Positions 1 through 8,870 are shown, numbered from the stretch's first letter. The stretch is 64,000 bases of DNA from Azoarcus sp. L1K30 (GCF_018122735.1 NZ_JAGRRD010000001.1:2503242-2567241); one strand, 5' to 3'. Numbers and translations are program-made. The notes: generated from the sequence alone by a model not told the origin.

Positions 1-1
1 G

Positions 2-73
2 CTGCCACTGCCACAACAAAGGGAACTTTTTCAGCGTACGCTGGAACTGAAATTCCGTCCGCTGGATGAATAA
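2..73 (+). CDS. tolA: TolA C-terminal end (partial)
   Basis: Only the last 23 codons and the TAA stop are inside the window. The visible residues end in LELKFRPLDE, which resembles the final strand of the TolA C-terminal domain that contacts TolB/Pal in the periplasm. The stop lies 45 bp before the preferred tolB start, matching the usual tolA-tolB-pal order. The identification rests mainly on this position, because so little protein is visible. Confidence 0.7.
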   Translation: MPLPQQRELFQRTLELKFRPLDE

Positions 74-118
74 GGGCACCCTATGGCTATAATCGTCAAA
101 ACTCTTGTGCACCACACC

Positions 119-1399
119 ATGAACAGAATGCTCGCCATCTTTCGCCTGCTGCTTGCGGGTGTGATTGCCTGCGCCGCCTTTGGCGCGCACGCGCAGCTTT
201 CCATCGAGATTACCGGCTCGGGTGCTTCGCGCTTCCCGGTCGTGATCCCGGTCTTCGAGAACGAGGGCAGTCTGCCGCGGGGCGTTTCGGACGTGGTCCG
301 CGCCGACCTCGAGCGCAGCGGACTGTTCAGTCTCGTGGATATCGGCCCGCTGCCGCTGCCCGAATCGCGTGTCCCCGACCTTGCCGACATGCGCGCCCGT
401 GGCGCCGACGCCGTACTCAGCGCGTCGCTGCTGCCGCAATCGGATGGGCGTTACGAAGTGCGCTTCCGCCTGTTCGACACCCAGAAGCAGGTCGAACTCG
501 GCGCGATGTCGATGCGCATGGCCCCGGCCCAGAATCGCCTGACCGGTCACCGCATTGCCGATTTCGTGTACGAGAAACTGACCGGACTGCCGGGCTACTT
601 TTCCACCCGGATTGCCTACGTCGTCAAGAGCGGTGCGCGCTACGAACTCCAGATCGCCGACGCAGATGGCATGAATGCGCAGGCTGCACTGGTCTCCCGC
701 GAGCCCATCATTTCGCCGTCGTGGTCGCCCGACGGCCAGCGCCTGGCCTACGTGTCGTTCGAGGCCAAGAAGCCGATCGTATACATCCATACGCTGGCGA
801 CCGGCCAGCGTCAGGTGGTCGCGAACTTCAAGGGTTCGAACTCGGCGCCGACATGGTCACCGGACGGCACCCAGCTCGCCGTTGTCCTGACCAAGGATGG
901 CCAGTCGCAGCTGTATGCGCTGAACGCGGACGGCTCCGGCGTACGCCGCCTCGCAAGTTCGGCCGGCATCGACACCGAACCAGCCTGGTCACCGGACGGA
1001 CAGTGGATCTACTTCACCTCCGACCGCGGCGGCAGCCCGCAGATCTACCGCATTCCCGCCACGGGCGGCAGCGCCCAACGCGTGACGTTCGACGGCAATT
1101 ACAACGTGACCCCGCGGCCATCGCCTGACGGCAAGCTGCTGGCTTTCATCACCCGCAACAACGGCAAATTTCAGGTGGCTGTGAATGATCTCAACAGCCG
1201 CCAGACCACGATCCTCACCGATTCGGCGCGTGACGAATCCCCAAGCTTCGCGCCAAATGGCCGCATGATCCTCTATGCCACCGAGACCGGTGGCCGTGGC
1301 GTCCTTGCAGCCGTATCGTCCGATGGCCGGGTGAAGCAACGCCTTTCGGTGCAGGCCGCTGACGTAAGGGAGCCCGCCTGGGGTCCCTTGCAGAAGTAA
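119..1399 (+). CDS. tolB: Tol-Pal system periplasmic protein TolB
   Basis: TolB links the inner-membrane TolQRA motor to the outer-membrane lipoprotein Pal during cell constriction. The protein has an N-terminal signal peptide ending near AHA-Q, an alpha/beta TolB_N domain (about residues 25-160), then repeated WSPDG-type blades ([27 protein letters not shown]) of the C-terminal beta-propeller. An upstream in-frame ATG at 83 exists, but the ATG at 119 gives a proper signal peptide ([11 protein letters not shown]...). It sits between tolA and pal, as in most Gram-negative bacteria. Confidence 0.95.
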   Translation: MNRMLAIFRLLLAGVIACAAFGAHAQLSIEITGSGASRFPVVIPVFENEGSLPRGVSDVVRADLERSGLFSLVDIGPLPLPESRVPDLADMRARGADAVLSASLLPQSDGRYEVRFRLFDTQKQVELGAMSMRMAPAQNRLTGHRIADFVYEKLTGLPGYFSTRIAYVVKSGARYELQIADADGMNAQAALVSREPIISPSWSPDGQRLAYVSFEAKKPIVYIHTLATGQRQVVANFKGSNSAPTWSPDGTQLAVVLTKDGQSQLYALNADGSGVRRLASSAGIDTEPAWSPDGQWIYFTSDRGGSPQIYRIPATGGSAQRVTFDGNYNVTPRPSPDGKLLAFITRNNGKFQVAVNDLNSRQTTILTDSARDESPSFAPNGRMILYATETGGRGVLAAVSSDGRVKQRLSVQAADVREPAWGPLQK

Positions 1400-1441
1400 A
1401 ACCGCTGCTGTCCCTTGCTAATACAAATTGGAGATACATCC

Positions 1442-1963
1442 ATGAAGAAACTGCTGTTGCCCGCCCTGTTATCCGCGCTGCTCGCCGCCTGCTCGAGCAC
1501 CGCTACCGACACCACCGGTGCCAAGGTTGAAGACCGTGCCGGCTCGGGTGCCGGTGTTGCCACCGTTACTGCGCCGGGCATGTCCGGCAGCGGAATTGCC
1601 GCACTGACCGACCCGAACAACATCCTGTCCAAGCGCAGCGTGTATTTCGACTACGACAGCTTCGTGATCAAGAGCGAAGCCAAGCCGCTGATCGAAGCCC
1701 ACGCCCGCTTCCTGGTGCAGAACCCGCAGATGAAGATCCTCATCCAAGGCAATACCGACGAGCGCGGCAGCCGTGAATACAACATCGCCCTCGGTCAGAA
1801 GCGTGCCGACGCCGTGCGTCAGGCGCTGAGCCTTCTCGGCGCCAAGGAAGGCCAGATCGAATCGGTCAGCCTGGGCGAAGAAAAGCCGCGTTGTACCGAC
1901 GCCTCGGAAGCCTGCTACGCCCAGAATCGCCGCGGCGACATCCTGTATTCGGGTGAGTTCTGA
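1442..1963 (+). CDS. pal: Peptidoglycan-associated lipoprotein Pal
   Basis: Pal is an outer-membrane lipoprotein that binds peptidoglycan and TolB. It has a lipoprotein signal with lipobox LLAAC (Cys17) and a C-terminal OmpA-like domain with the conserved stretch GNTDERGSREYNIALGQKRA. The 173-aa length is normal. The start is set by the ribosome site GGAGATAC just upstream; an earlier in-frame ATG at 1415 would bury the lipobox. One oddity is a pair of cysteines near the end of the OmpA domain (RCTDASEAC), where I expect a loop without cysteines. Its stop overlaps the next start by one base (TGATG). Confidence 0.95.
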   Translation: MKKLLLPALLSALLAACSSTATDTTGAKVEDRAGSGAGVATVTAPGMSGSGIAALTDPNNILSKRSVYFDYDSFVIKSEAKPLIEAHARFLVQNPQMKILIQGNTDERGSREYNIALGQKRADAVRQALSLLGAKEGQIESVSLGEEKPRCTDASEACYAQNRRGDILYSGEF

Positions 1964-2676
1964 TGAATCGCCTCCTGCCACTGGCGGCGCTCGTCGCTCT
2001 GTCTCTGGCCGGGCCCGCGCAAGCGGGCTTGTTCGATGACACCGATGCTCGACGCCAGATCACCGAGATGCGGCAGGATCTGGAAAGCCGGCTCGAGACG
2101 TCCAACCGCGGACAGCTCGAGCTGGCCAACCAGAACGAGCAATTGCGTGCGGAGATCGCCAGATTGCGCGGTCAGCTCGAAGTCGTGCTCAACGAAGTCG
2201 AGTCGCTCAAGCAGCGCCAGCGTGACTTCTATGTCGACCTCGACACCCGCTTGCGTCAGCTCGAGACCCTGCCCCAGACAACCCCTGCGGCCACAGCCGA
2301 TCCGGCCGAGGCAGCAGCGGAGTACGAAGCCGCGCTGAACCTGCTCAAGGACGGCAAGGCACGTGAATCCCTGACCGCCTTCGACGCCTACCTCTCGCGC
2401 TTTCCGGACAGCACGTCGGCGCCCGGCGCCCATTTCTGGGCGGGCAACGCCGCATTGCAAAGCAAGGAAGTCGCCGCCGCGGTCAATCATTTCAATGCCG
2501 TGCTCGGCAAATGGCCCAACGATATCGTTGCACCCGATGCCATGCTTGGTCTGGCCAACAGCCAGCAAGCCATGGGCGACGCCAAGACCTCGCAGCGCAC
2601 GCTGCAGAGCCTGATCGAGCGTTACCCGACCTCCAATGCGGCACAAGCGGCAAAACAGCGACTGGCCAAGCGCTGA
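1963..2676 (+). CDS. cpoB: Cell division coordinator CpoB (YbgF)
   Basis: CpoB is a periplasmic protein that coordinates peptidoglycan synthesis with Tol-driven outer-membrane constriction. The 237 residues comprise a signal peptide ending near AQA-GLFDD, a heptad-rich coiled coil (about 30-100: EIARLRGQLEVVLNEVESLKQ), a short linker, and a C-terminal TPR region (about 115-237) with the typical YEAALNLLKDGKARESLTAF start. It shares one base with the pal stop, implying translational coupling, and ends 3 bp before queE. Confidence 0.93.
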   Translation: MNRLLPLAALVALSLAGPAQAGLFDDTDARRQITEMRQDLESRLETSNRGQLELANQNEQLRAEIARLRGQLEVVLNEVESLKQRQRDFYVDLDTRLRQLETLPQTTPAATADPAEAAAEYEAALNLLKDGKARESLTAFDAYLSRFPDSTSAPGAHFWAGNAALQSKEVAAAVNHFNAVLGKWPNDIVAPDAMLGLANSQQAMGDAKTSQRTLQSLIERYPTSNAAQAAKQRLAKR

Positions 2677-2679
2677 CCG

Positions 2680-3348
2680 ATGACAGCCAGAATGTCCGCT
2701 GACCAGACTGCGAAGCTGCGCATCACCGAAATTTTCGCATCGCTGCAGGGCGAATCCACCCGGGTCGGCCTGCCGACCGTGTTCGTGCGTCTTACCGGCT
2801 GCCCCTTGCGTTGCACGTGGTGCGATACCACCTATGCATTCAAGGGCGGTGAAACCGTCAGCGTACAGTCGGTCGTCGACGACGTTGCCGGACACGGGCT
2901 CAACACGGTATGCGTGACCGGCGGCGAGCCCCTGGCGCAGGCGGCCTGCCTGCCGCTGCTCACCGCACTGTGCGATGCCGGCCACTCGGTGTCGCTCGAG
3001 ACCAGCGGTGCGCTGGACATTGCTGCGGTCGATCCGCGCGTCTCGCGCATCATGGACCTGAAGGCGCCGGGCTCCGGCGAAGTAGGCCGGAACCGCTATG
3101 AGAACATCGCGCTGCTCAACGCGCGCGACGAGCTCAAGATCGTTCTCGCCGACGAGGAGGATTACCAATGGGCACGGCAGCAGATTGCGGAGCATGCCAT
3201 TGACCGACGCTGTACCGTGCTGCTGTCGCCGGTCGCCGGCAGACTAGACCCTACTGCGTTGGCCGAGTGGATCGTGCGGGATCGCCTGCCCGTCCGCTTT
3301 CAATTGCAGCTGCACAAGATCCTGTGGAATGATGCAAAAGGCCGCTGA
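2680..3348 (+). CDS. queE: 7-carboxy-7-deazaguanine synthase QueE
   Basis: QueE is a radical SAM enzyme that converts 6-carboxytetrahydropterin to 7-carboxy-7-deazaguanine in queuosine and deazapurine synthesis. The cluster-binding CxxxCxxC motif is seen as CPLRCTWC near residues 46-53, preceded by the substrate-side motif ASLQGESTRVG. The protein has 222 residues, normal for the family. ATG 2680 lies 3 bp after the cpoB stop; a second ATG at 2692 is also possible. The link to the tol-pal operon is positional, with queC following. Confidence 0.93.
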   Translation: MTARMSADQTAKLRITEIFASLQGESTRVGLPTVFVRLTGCPLRCTWCDTTYAFKGGETVSVQSVVDDVAGHGLNTVCVTGGEPLAQAACLPLLTALCDAGHSVSLETSGALDIAAVDPRVSRIMDLKAPGSGEVGRNRYENIALLNARDELKIVLADEEDYQWARQQIAEHAIDRRCTVLLSPVAGRLDPTALAEWIVRDRLPVRFQLQLHKILWNDAKGR

Positions 3349-3393
3349 CCGCACGTCCGCCAACGCACGGTTTCTTGTGCCCGGAGTACTCGC

Positions 3394-4086
3394 ATGACTT
3401 CAACACCCCGCGCCATCGTCCTGCTGTCGGGCGGACTCGATTCGGCCACCTGTCTTGCCATTGCACGCAACCAGGGGTTCGAAGCCTATGCGCTGTCCGT
3501 CGCCTACGGCCAACGCCACCAAGCCGAACTGGCTGCATCCAGGCGCGTCGCCGATCATCTCGGCGCCAGGGAACACCGCCTGGCCCGCGTCGAGCTCGGC
3601 CAGTTCGGAGGCTCGGCGCTGACCGACCCCGACATCGACGTCCCCGAGGACACCGAGTCCGACGGTATCCCCGTCACCTACGTCCCTGCCCGCAATACGG
3701 TGATGCTGTCGATCGCCATGGCCTGGGCCGAGGTGCTGGGCGCCCGAGACGTCTTCGTCGGCGTCAATGCGGTTGATTATTCAGGCTATCCGGATTGCCG
3801 GCCCGCCTTTATCGAAGCCTTCCAGACCATGGCCAACCTGGCCACCAAGGCGGGAATCGAAGGTCATGGCCTGCGCATTCACGCGCCACTGATCGATCTG
3901 TCGAAGGCCGACATCATTCGCCGCGGCACCGCACTGGGCGTCGATTACGGACTCACGGTTTCGTGCTACCAGGCCGCCGACGATGGCAGCGCCTGCGGCC
4001 GGTGCGATGCCTGCCGCCTGCGCCGCGCCGGCTTCGAGGCAGCGGGCCTGCCGGACCCGACGCCATATCAGCACCGAAACGGCTGA
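3394..4086 (+). CDS. queC: 7-cyano-7-deazaguanine synthase QueC
   Basis: QueC makes preQ0 from 7-carboxy-7-deazaguanine, ammonia and ATP. The N-terminal PP-loop [11 protein letters not shown] (about residues 12-22) marks the ATP pyrophosphatase fold. The C-terminal zinc site is visible as Cys-rich segment [17 protein letters not shown]. The length of 230 aa is typical. It follows queE by 45 bp and probably shares its transcript; queD and queF are not in the window. Confidence 0.95.
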   Translation: MTSTPRAIVLLSGGLDSATCLAIARNQGFEAYALSVAYGQRHQAELAASRRVADHLGAREHRLARVELGQFGGSALTDPDIDVPEDTESDGIPVTYVPARNTVMLSIAMAWAEVLGARDVFVGVNAVDYSGYPDCRPAFIEAFQTMANLATKAGIEGHGLRIHAPLIDLSKADIIRRGTALGVDYGLTVSCYQAADDGSACGRCDACRLRRAGFEAAGLPDPTPYQHRNG

Positions 4087-4107
4087 TTTCAAATAGAATC
4101 CGTTTTT
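4076..4107 (+). terminator. Possible terminator overlapping the end of queC
   Basis: The sequence GAAACGG ... CCGTTTTT flanks the queC stop codon, forming a short stem with a large loop (an inner GATT/AATC pairing is possible) followed by five T residues. The stem is short, so this is a weak candidate. It would separate queC from the transporter gene that follows. Confidence 0.35.
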
Positions 4108-4128
4108 GCTTCGTTGCGGTAGCTGCCC

Positions 4129-5235
4129 ATGGATGAACCCGTCGTCGCCGTCTCGACCATTACTTCGCTTGCCTTCGCGATCGGGATCCTGTTCGGTTTC
4201 ATCGGCAACAAGACCAATTTCTGCACGCTCGGCGCGGTATCGGATGCTGTCAACATGGGCAACTGGAGTCGCATGCGGATGTGGGCGCTGGCCATCGCCA
4301 CTGCCGTGCTCGGCACCGCTGCACTCGGCTTGGCGGGGTGGCTTGACGTATCGCGGTCGATCTATACCGGCCACCGTCTGATCTGGCTATCCCACATCCT
4401 GGGCGGCATCTGCTTCGGCGCTGGCATGACACTGGCATCGGGCTGCGGCAGCAAGACCCTGATCCGCATCGGTGGCGGCAACCTGAAGTCGCTGGTCGTG
4501 TTCTTTTTCATGGCCATCGGGGCCTACATGACGCTGCGCGGGCTGTTCGGCGTATGGCGCGTCAACTATCTCGATGCAGTCGCGTTCGAGCTGCCCCATG
4601 GACAGGACCTGCCGGCCTTTCTCGCCAGTGCTGGCCTGGCACCGGACCAGGCACTACTGCTTGGCGCCGGCGTGGTCGGCGGCGGCCTGCTCGTTGCCGC
4701 GCTGGCCAGTCGCGAGGCGTGGAGCCGCGAAGTCCTGCTCGGCGGACTGGCCATTGGCGCACTGACGGTCGCCGGCTGGTACGTCTCCGGCCACATCGGT
4801 TTCGTCGCCGAGCATCCGGAAACGCTCGAGGAAGCCTTCGTCGGCACCAACAGCGGCCGGGCCGAATCGTTGTCCTTCGTCGCGCCGCTGGCCTACACGC
4901 TTGAATTGCTGATGCTGTGGAGCGACAGCAGCCGCATCGTCACCTTCGGCATCGCCTGTTCATTGGGCGTGATCGTCGGTTCGGCGATCTATGCGGTCAC
5001 GACGGGCGGCTTTCGCCTCGAAGGCTTCCGCACGCCCGACGATCTCATTCGTCATCTCGTGGGTGCGCTGCTGATGGGCTTTGGCGGCGTAACTGCCATG
5101 GGGTGCACCATCGGCCAGGGCATTACCGGGCTGTCCACCCTGGCGCTTGGCTCCTTTCTCACCACCGCATCCATCGTGCTCGGCGCGGTGGCAACCATGA
5201 AGGTGCAGTACTGGATGATGATGCGCGAGGCCTGA
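4129..5235 (+). CDS. YeeE/YedE family sulfur-compound transporter
   Basis: This is a polytopic inner-membrane protein of 368 residues with two homologous halves, as in YeeE/TsuA thiosulfate transporters. The first half carries NKTNFCTLG (Cys32) and ASGCGSKTLIRIGGGNLKS; the second carries MGCTIGQGITGLSTLALGS. These Cys- and Gly-rich half-motifs match those known in the family to form the substrate path. No TusA-like partner (TsuB) is adjacent. Transport of thiosulfate or a related sulfur species is inferred from family membership; the exact substrate is unknown. Confidence 0.85.
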   Translation: MDEPVVAVSTITSLAFAIGILFGFIGNKTNFCTLGAVSDAVNMGNWSRMRMWALAIATAVLGTAALGLAGWLDVSRSIYTGHRLIWLSHILGGICFGAGMTLASGCGSKTLIRIGGGNLKSLVVFFFMAIGAYMTLRGLFGVWRVNYLDAVAFELPHGQDLPAFLASAGLAPDQALLLGAGVVGGGLLVAALASREAWSREVLLGGLAIGALTVAGWYVSGHIGFVAEHPETLEEAFVGTNSGRAESLSFVAPLAYTLELLMLWSDSSRIVTFGIACSLGVIVGSAIYAVTTGGFRLEGFRTPDDLIRHLVGALLMGFGGVTAMGCTIGQGITGLSTLALGSFLTTASIVLGAVATMKVQYWMMMREA

Positions 5236-5268
5236 GTCGTGACGACTTGCGCGCCCGCCGCGGTCGCG

Positions 5269-6396
5269 TCAGCTCAGGTCGGCCAGGGGATGAGGGCCGT
5301 CAAAGTCGGGCGCGAACAAGGCCTCGATCTCCGCAGGCGCAACCTCGTCCGGCGATGCGTGCTGCCACCGCGGATTGCGGTCCTTGTCCACGAGCAATGC
5401 GCGCACACCCTCGGAAAAATCCGCGGCCATGACAGCTGCCACCGAGACCTGGAATTCAAGGCGCAGCACGTCGGCCAGCGAGCAGTGCCGTGCGCGCCGC
5501 AGCATGGCGTGCGACAGCACGGCCGAGCTCGGTGCGCCATGGTCGAATGTCGTCCCCGCCGCACGCAGCCAGGGGTCGGCATCCTGCGCCAGCGCACGCA
5601 GGCGTGGCACGATGTCACCAAGACTGCCGTGTCCGATCACTTCTTCGATGCAGTCGAACTGACCGCGCAAGGCTGATGCCTGCAACCGGTCACGACACTC
5701 CAGTTCGCCAAGCAAATGACTCAGACGCGAGCGGTTCGCCTCGTGTTCAGCGTGCCAGCGCGTGTGCGCCAGGGCGGACAGTACCGTCGCCTTGTCCTCG
5801 TCGCGCAACACGAAATCGCCCAGCCCGGCGAATCGCGCGTCCGCGGCGTTGATCTGCGCCCCGGTCAGCGCCAGGAACAGTCCGGTCCGGCCCGGCATGC
5901 GGTTGAGAAACCAGCTGCCGCCCACATCGGGATAGAGTCCGATACTGATCTCCGGCATCGCCATCCGCGTCTGCGGCGTGACGACACGGTGCGATGCACC
6001 GACCATCAGCCCGACGCCACCGCCCATCACCACGCCATGCCCCCAGCACAGCACCGGCTTCGGGTAGGTATGAATGCGGTAGTCAAGCCGATACTCTCGC
6101 TCGAAGAAGGCCTTCACGACCATGGGCGCGTCCCGCCTGCCCTCGGCCCGCGCGGCGCGGATTGCGGCGTAGAGGGCGCGAACGTCGCCGCCCGCACAAA
6201 AGGCGCGGTCTCCCGCGCCGTCGAGCACCACGCCGACAATGCCCGGATCCTCGGCCCAGGCGCCGAGCTGCGGCGCGATGCGGTCGATCATCTGCAATGA
6301 CAGGGCATTCAGTGCCGCCGGCGCATTCAGCGTGGCGTGGCCGAAACGCCGGCCGCAGGCCGTCGGAAGTTCGCGCAAAAGTACGCAGTCATTCAT
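5269..6396 (-). CDS. Enoyl-CoA hydratase/3-hydroxyisobutyryl-CoA hydrolase family protein
   Basis: This is a 375-residue crotonase-fold protein. It has the oxyanion-hole stretch AFCAGGDVRALY and the second loop GHGVVMGGGVGLMVGAS, followed by MPEISIGLYPDVGGSWFLNRMPG. The glutamate of MPE and the aspartate of YPDVG are the acid residues expected of 3-hydroxyisobutyryl-CoA hydrolases. The length and C-terminal extension also fit that subgroup (valine breakdown) better than simple 260-aa hydratases. The start has a GGAG site 7 nt upstream (GGAGCTGTGAC-ATG). Other acyl-CoA specificity is possible. Confidence 0.8.
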   Translation of the reverse strand: MNDCVLLRELPTACGRRFGHATLNAPAALNALSLQMIDRIAPQLGAWAEDPGIVGVVLDGAGDRAFCAGGDVRALYAAIRAARAEGRRDAPMVVKAFFEREYRLDYRIHTYPKPVLCWGHGVVMGGGVGLMVGASHRVVTPQTRMAMPEISIGLYPDVGGSWFLNRMPGRTGLFLALTGAQINAADARFAGLGDFVLRDEDKATVLSALAHTRWHAEHEANRSRLSHLLGELECRDRLQASALRGQFDCIEEVIGHGSLGDIVPRLRALAQDADPWLRAAGTTFDHGAPSSAVLSHAMLRRARHCSLADVLRLEFQVSVAAVMAADFSEGVRALLVDKDRNPRWQHASPDEVAPAEIEALFAPDFDGPHPLADLS

Positions 6397-6495
6397 GTCA
6401 CAGCTCCATGTTCAGGTGGCGACGGCCCGCCTTGGCGCCTGCCGTCTGATGCTTTTCGTACGTGCCGTTGCGGCGACATGCGCAGGTCTGAAGGC

Positions 6496-7107
6496 TCACC
6501 CATCCCGAAAGCGCTCGACGCAGCGCGCCAGCCCGCTGCGGGCGGTCTTCTGCACGGCAAGCAGCAGGTCGTGTTCGACCGCGGGCAGCCGAAAACGCCC
6601 CTGCAGTTCGTGCCGCAAGCGGATGAACAGGTGTGCAGTGGCCTCGGCATCTGCCAACGCGCGGTGATAGCGCCCGGTTGCGGGCAGGTTCAGCGCATGC
6701 ACCAGGGTGGCGAGCCGGTGGTTGGGTACGTCCGGAAAAAGCCGTCGGGACAACAGCAACGAACACACGAAGTCTCCTGTACGCTGGCGCCCGAGCCGTG
6801 CCAGTTCGGCATCCCAGAACTTGCGATCGAACGCGGCGTTGTGCGCCACGATGGCATGATCACCGACAAAGTCGGCCACCTCGGTCATGACCTGTTCGAC
6901 ACGCGGCGCAGTGCGCACCATGGCGTTGGTGATGCCGGTCAGCGCCTGAATTTCATGAGGCACGAAGGCGCCGGCATTCATCAGGCTCTGGTAACGATCG
7001 ACGATCAGTCCGTCGCGAACCAGTACGGCGGCGATCTCGGTCGGCCGGCAGCCGTGCTCGGGCGCCATGCCGGTGGTTTCGAAGTCGATGACGGCGTATG
7101 TACTCAA
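6496..7107 (-). CDS. 3'-5' exonuclease, DnaQ/epsilon-like
   Basis: This is a DEDDh-family exonuclease of about 203 residues. Exo I is seen as YAVIDFETTG, Exo II as AHNAAFDRKF, and Exo III as HRALADAEAT with the catalytic His. The domain begins immediately at a TTG codon (7107, reading LSTYAVIDF), preceded by GGGGAAG. The frame stays open to an ATG at 7212, but that stretch does not look like protein, so I prefer TTG. It lacks the N-terminal features of a replicative DnaQ and is likely an accessory proofreading or repair nuclease. Confidence 0.8.
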   Translation of the reverse strand: MSTYAVIDFETTGMAPEHGCRPTEIAAVLVRDGLIVDRYQSLMNAGAFVPHEIQALTGITNAMVRTAPRVEQVMTEVADFVGDHAIVAHNAAFDRKFWDAELARLGRQRTGDFVCSLLLSRRLFPDVPNHRLATLVHALNLPATGRYHRALADAEATAHLFIRLRHELQGRFRLPAVEHDLLLAVQKTARSGLARCVERFRDG

Positions 7108-7222
7108 GGGGGCTTCCCCGAAGGGGCCGGTTATGATCGGGAGCCGAAGTTTGCCACGATATTGAGACCGGCTGGCGCAAACGGGGTGTCGACGGCAGAG
7201 ACCATGCTGCACCGCAGATCGA

Positions 7223-7258
7223 CGCCAGGGAATCTATACGTTAGCGTATCCGGATATA
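7223..7258. promoter_or_regulatory. AT-rich leader with short palindromes before the MBL gene
   Basis: An AT-rich stretch in otherwise GC-rich DNA carries ATACG-TTAG-CGTAT (5-bp arms) followed by GGATATAC and AAATATTT. It lies 20-55 bp before the hydrolase start at 7277 and between divergent genes. This is the right place for a promoter plus operator, possibly for an ArsR-type repressor as in other sulfur-linked hydrolase loci, but no regulator gene is nearby. Confidence 0.35.
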
Positions 7259-7276
7259 CAAATATTTGGAAAAGAC

Positions 7277-8215
7277 ATGCTGCGAACGCTCACGACTGCA
7301 CTCGGCATACTCTGCGCCCTGTCCGCCCAGCTGGCGCTCGCCGTCGACATGAAGCCAGTGCAGGTCGCTGCCCACAGCTGGTACGTGATGGGCAAGGCCG
7401 GCATGGCCTCATCGGCGAACGAGGGCTTCATGTCCAATGCAGGTTTTGTCATCACCGACGACAGCGTCGTCGTGTTCGACGCCCTCGGCACACCGGCGCT
7501 GGGCGAACAGCTGATCGCAGAGATTCGCAAACTCACCACCAAACCGATCCAGCGCCTCATCGTCAGCCACTATCACGCCGACCACTACTACGGCACCCAG
7601 GCCTTCAAGGCCATCGGCGCCGAAGTATGGGCCCACCGCCGCGGACGCGAAGCCCTCGAATCGGACGGCGCGCAGGCCAGGCTCGCACAACGCAAGGCGG
7701 ACCTCTTCCCCTTTGTGGATGACAACACACGCCTGCTGCCGGCGGACCGCTGGCTGGAGGGCAACACCGACTTCGAAAAGGGCGGACTGCACTTTCGCAT
7801 TACCTACGTGGGCCCTGCGCACGCGCCCGACGACATCATCATGGAAGTCGTCGAGGATCGCGTGATCTTTGCCGGAGACATGCTGTTCCGCGGCCGCGTG
7901 CCCTTCGTCGGTGACGCGGACACCTCGCACTGGCTGCTCGCGCTCGATCACCTGATCGACGCGCATCCCGCTGTAGTGGTGCCCGGCCACGGCCCTGCAT
8001 CCACTGAACCGCAGTCCGACCTCACCCTCACCCGCGACTACCTGAAATACGTGCGCGAGAGCATGGGCAAGGCCGTCAGCGAGCTCAAGTCATTCGACGA
8101 GGCCTACGCCGACACCGACTGGAGCCGTTGGTCCAGGCTTCCCGCATTCCGCGAGGCCAATCGGGCCAACGCCTACAATGTGTTCCTGCAGATGGAGAAG
8201 GGTTCGCTGCGTTGA
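7277..8215 (+). CDS. Secreted metallo-beta-lactamase-fold hydrolase (SoxH-like)
   Basis: This is a 312-residue zinc hydrolase with a signal peptide (about 1-22, ending ALA-VD). The metal motif HYHADH is at residues 98-103, with further ligand regions GPAHAPDD, FAGDMLF and VPGHGPAS. It resembles periplasmic SoxH-type or quinoprotein-relay zinc metallohydrolases. The nearby YeeE transporter is compatible with sulfur metabolism, but no sox or PQQ-dehydrogenase genes are present, so the substrate is unknown. Confidence 0.75.
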   Translation: MLRTLTTALGILCALSAQLALAVDMKPVQVAAHSWYVMGKAGMASSANEGFMSNAGFVITDDSVVVFDALGTPALGEQLIAEIRKLTTKPIQRLIVSHYHADHYYGTQAFKAIGAEVWAHRRGREALESDGAQARLAQRKADLFPFVDDNTRLLPADRWLEGNTDFEKGGLHFRITYVGPAHAPDDIIMEVVEDRVIFAGDMLFRGRVPFVGDADTSHWLLALDHLIDAHPAVVVPGHGPASTEPQSDLTLTRDYLKYVRESMGKAVSELKSFDEAYADTDWSRWSRLPAFREANRANAYNVFLQMEKGSLR

Positions 8216-8298
8216 ACGCCACCGCCACCGAACCGACGCCCGACATTCGGCCCGGCACCGGGTAAACGGGCGCAGTCCGATTGGCTTGGCCGTTATCC

Positions 8299-8327
8299 TT
8301 GACTCGCCACGCTTCCGCATCTAGAAT
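8299..8327 (+). promoter_or_regulatory. Sigma-70 promoter of tRNA-Lys
   Basis: TTGACT (8299-8304) and TAGAAT (8322-8327) are separated by exactly 17 bp. The predicted transcript start falls about 9 bp before the mature tRNA. This is the cleanest vegetative promoter in the window. Confidence 0.85.
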
Positions 8328-8342
8328 AATGGGCTGTTCCGG

Positions 8343-8418
8343 GGGTCGTTAGCTCAGTTGGTAGAGCAGCGGACTTTTAATCCGTTGGTCGCGTGTTCGA
8401 GCCACGCACGGCCTACCA
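8343..8418 (+). tRNA. tRNA-Lys (UUU)
   Basis: A 76-nt cloverleaf with encoded CCA end. The acceptor arms GGGTCGT/ACGGCCT pair with one G-U at the first position. The D-arm contains AGCTCAGTTGGTAGAGC, the anticodon arm GCGGA-CTTTTAA-TCCGT exposes TTT, and the T-arm is GCGTG-TTCGAGC-CACGC. Confidence 0.97.
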
Positions 8419-8432
8419 AGAGAACCAAGGGG

Positions 8433-8464
8433 ATAGCCGGACTGCGGTCTGGCTATTTTCTTTT
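8433..8464 (+). terminator. Rho-independent terminator after tRNA-Lys
   Basis: ATAGCCGGA and TCTGGCTAT form a 9-bp stem (one G-U) with a 6-nt loop, followed by TTTTCTTTT. It lies 15 bp after the tRNA CCA end, giving a self-contained single-tRNA transcription unit. Confidence 0.85.
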
Positions 8465-8870
8465 GAATCCGTTGTTCGCTCCGTTTGTCGGCCCGATTCC
8501 GGTGCCGCCGCCATCCGCCCGAAATGCCACTCGCGGGGGACCGAAGCCTACTCGGACCCGCGTCTGTCGCGCCTGTTTCGGGCTCGCAGGCACAACACCG
8601 CGATCAGGTAACACGGATCGCCCGATGCGCGACGCGTGCACCCGTTTTCCATCGCGCCGCCCGCTCCTGCCGCCTTGTGCGCCGGGGCGCCAATGCAGTA
8701 CCAGACATTCGGCCCGCCAATCATCGTGCCGATTTTGACAGCAGGCCGTCGGCGACACGACTCGCAATGGCCGGGCACTGAACAATGCGCTTGCCAAGGC
8801 GGTGGCGAGCCTGGCAACCCCCCACCCGCAGCGCGGGGATAGGTGAGCCGCACCCACAAGGAGCCTGAAT
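8465..8870. other. Intergenic region, no gene recognised
   Basis: About 400 bp between the tRNA-Lys terminator and infA. Short open frames exist on both strands, but none has a recognisable domain, a good ribosome site, or composition like the neighbouring genes. The right end carries the infA ribosome site (AAGGAG). Confidence 0.5.

Noticed and set aside
8465..8870. Short open frames between tRNA-Lys and infA
   Set aside because: None shows a domain, a ribosome site or conserved-looking composition.
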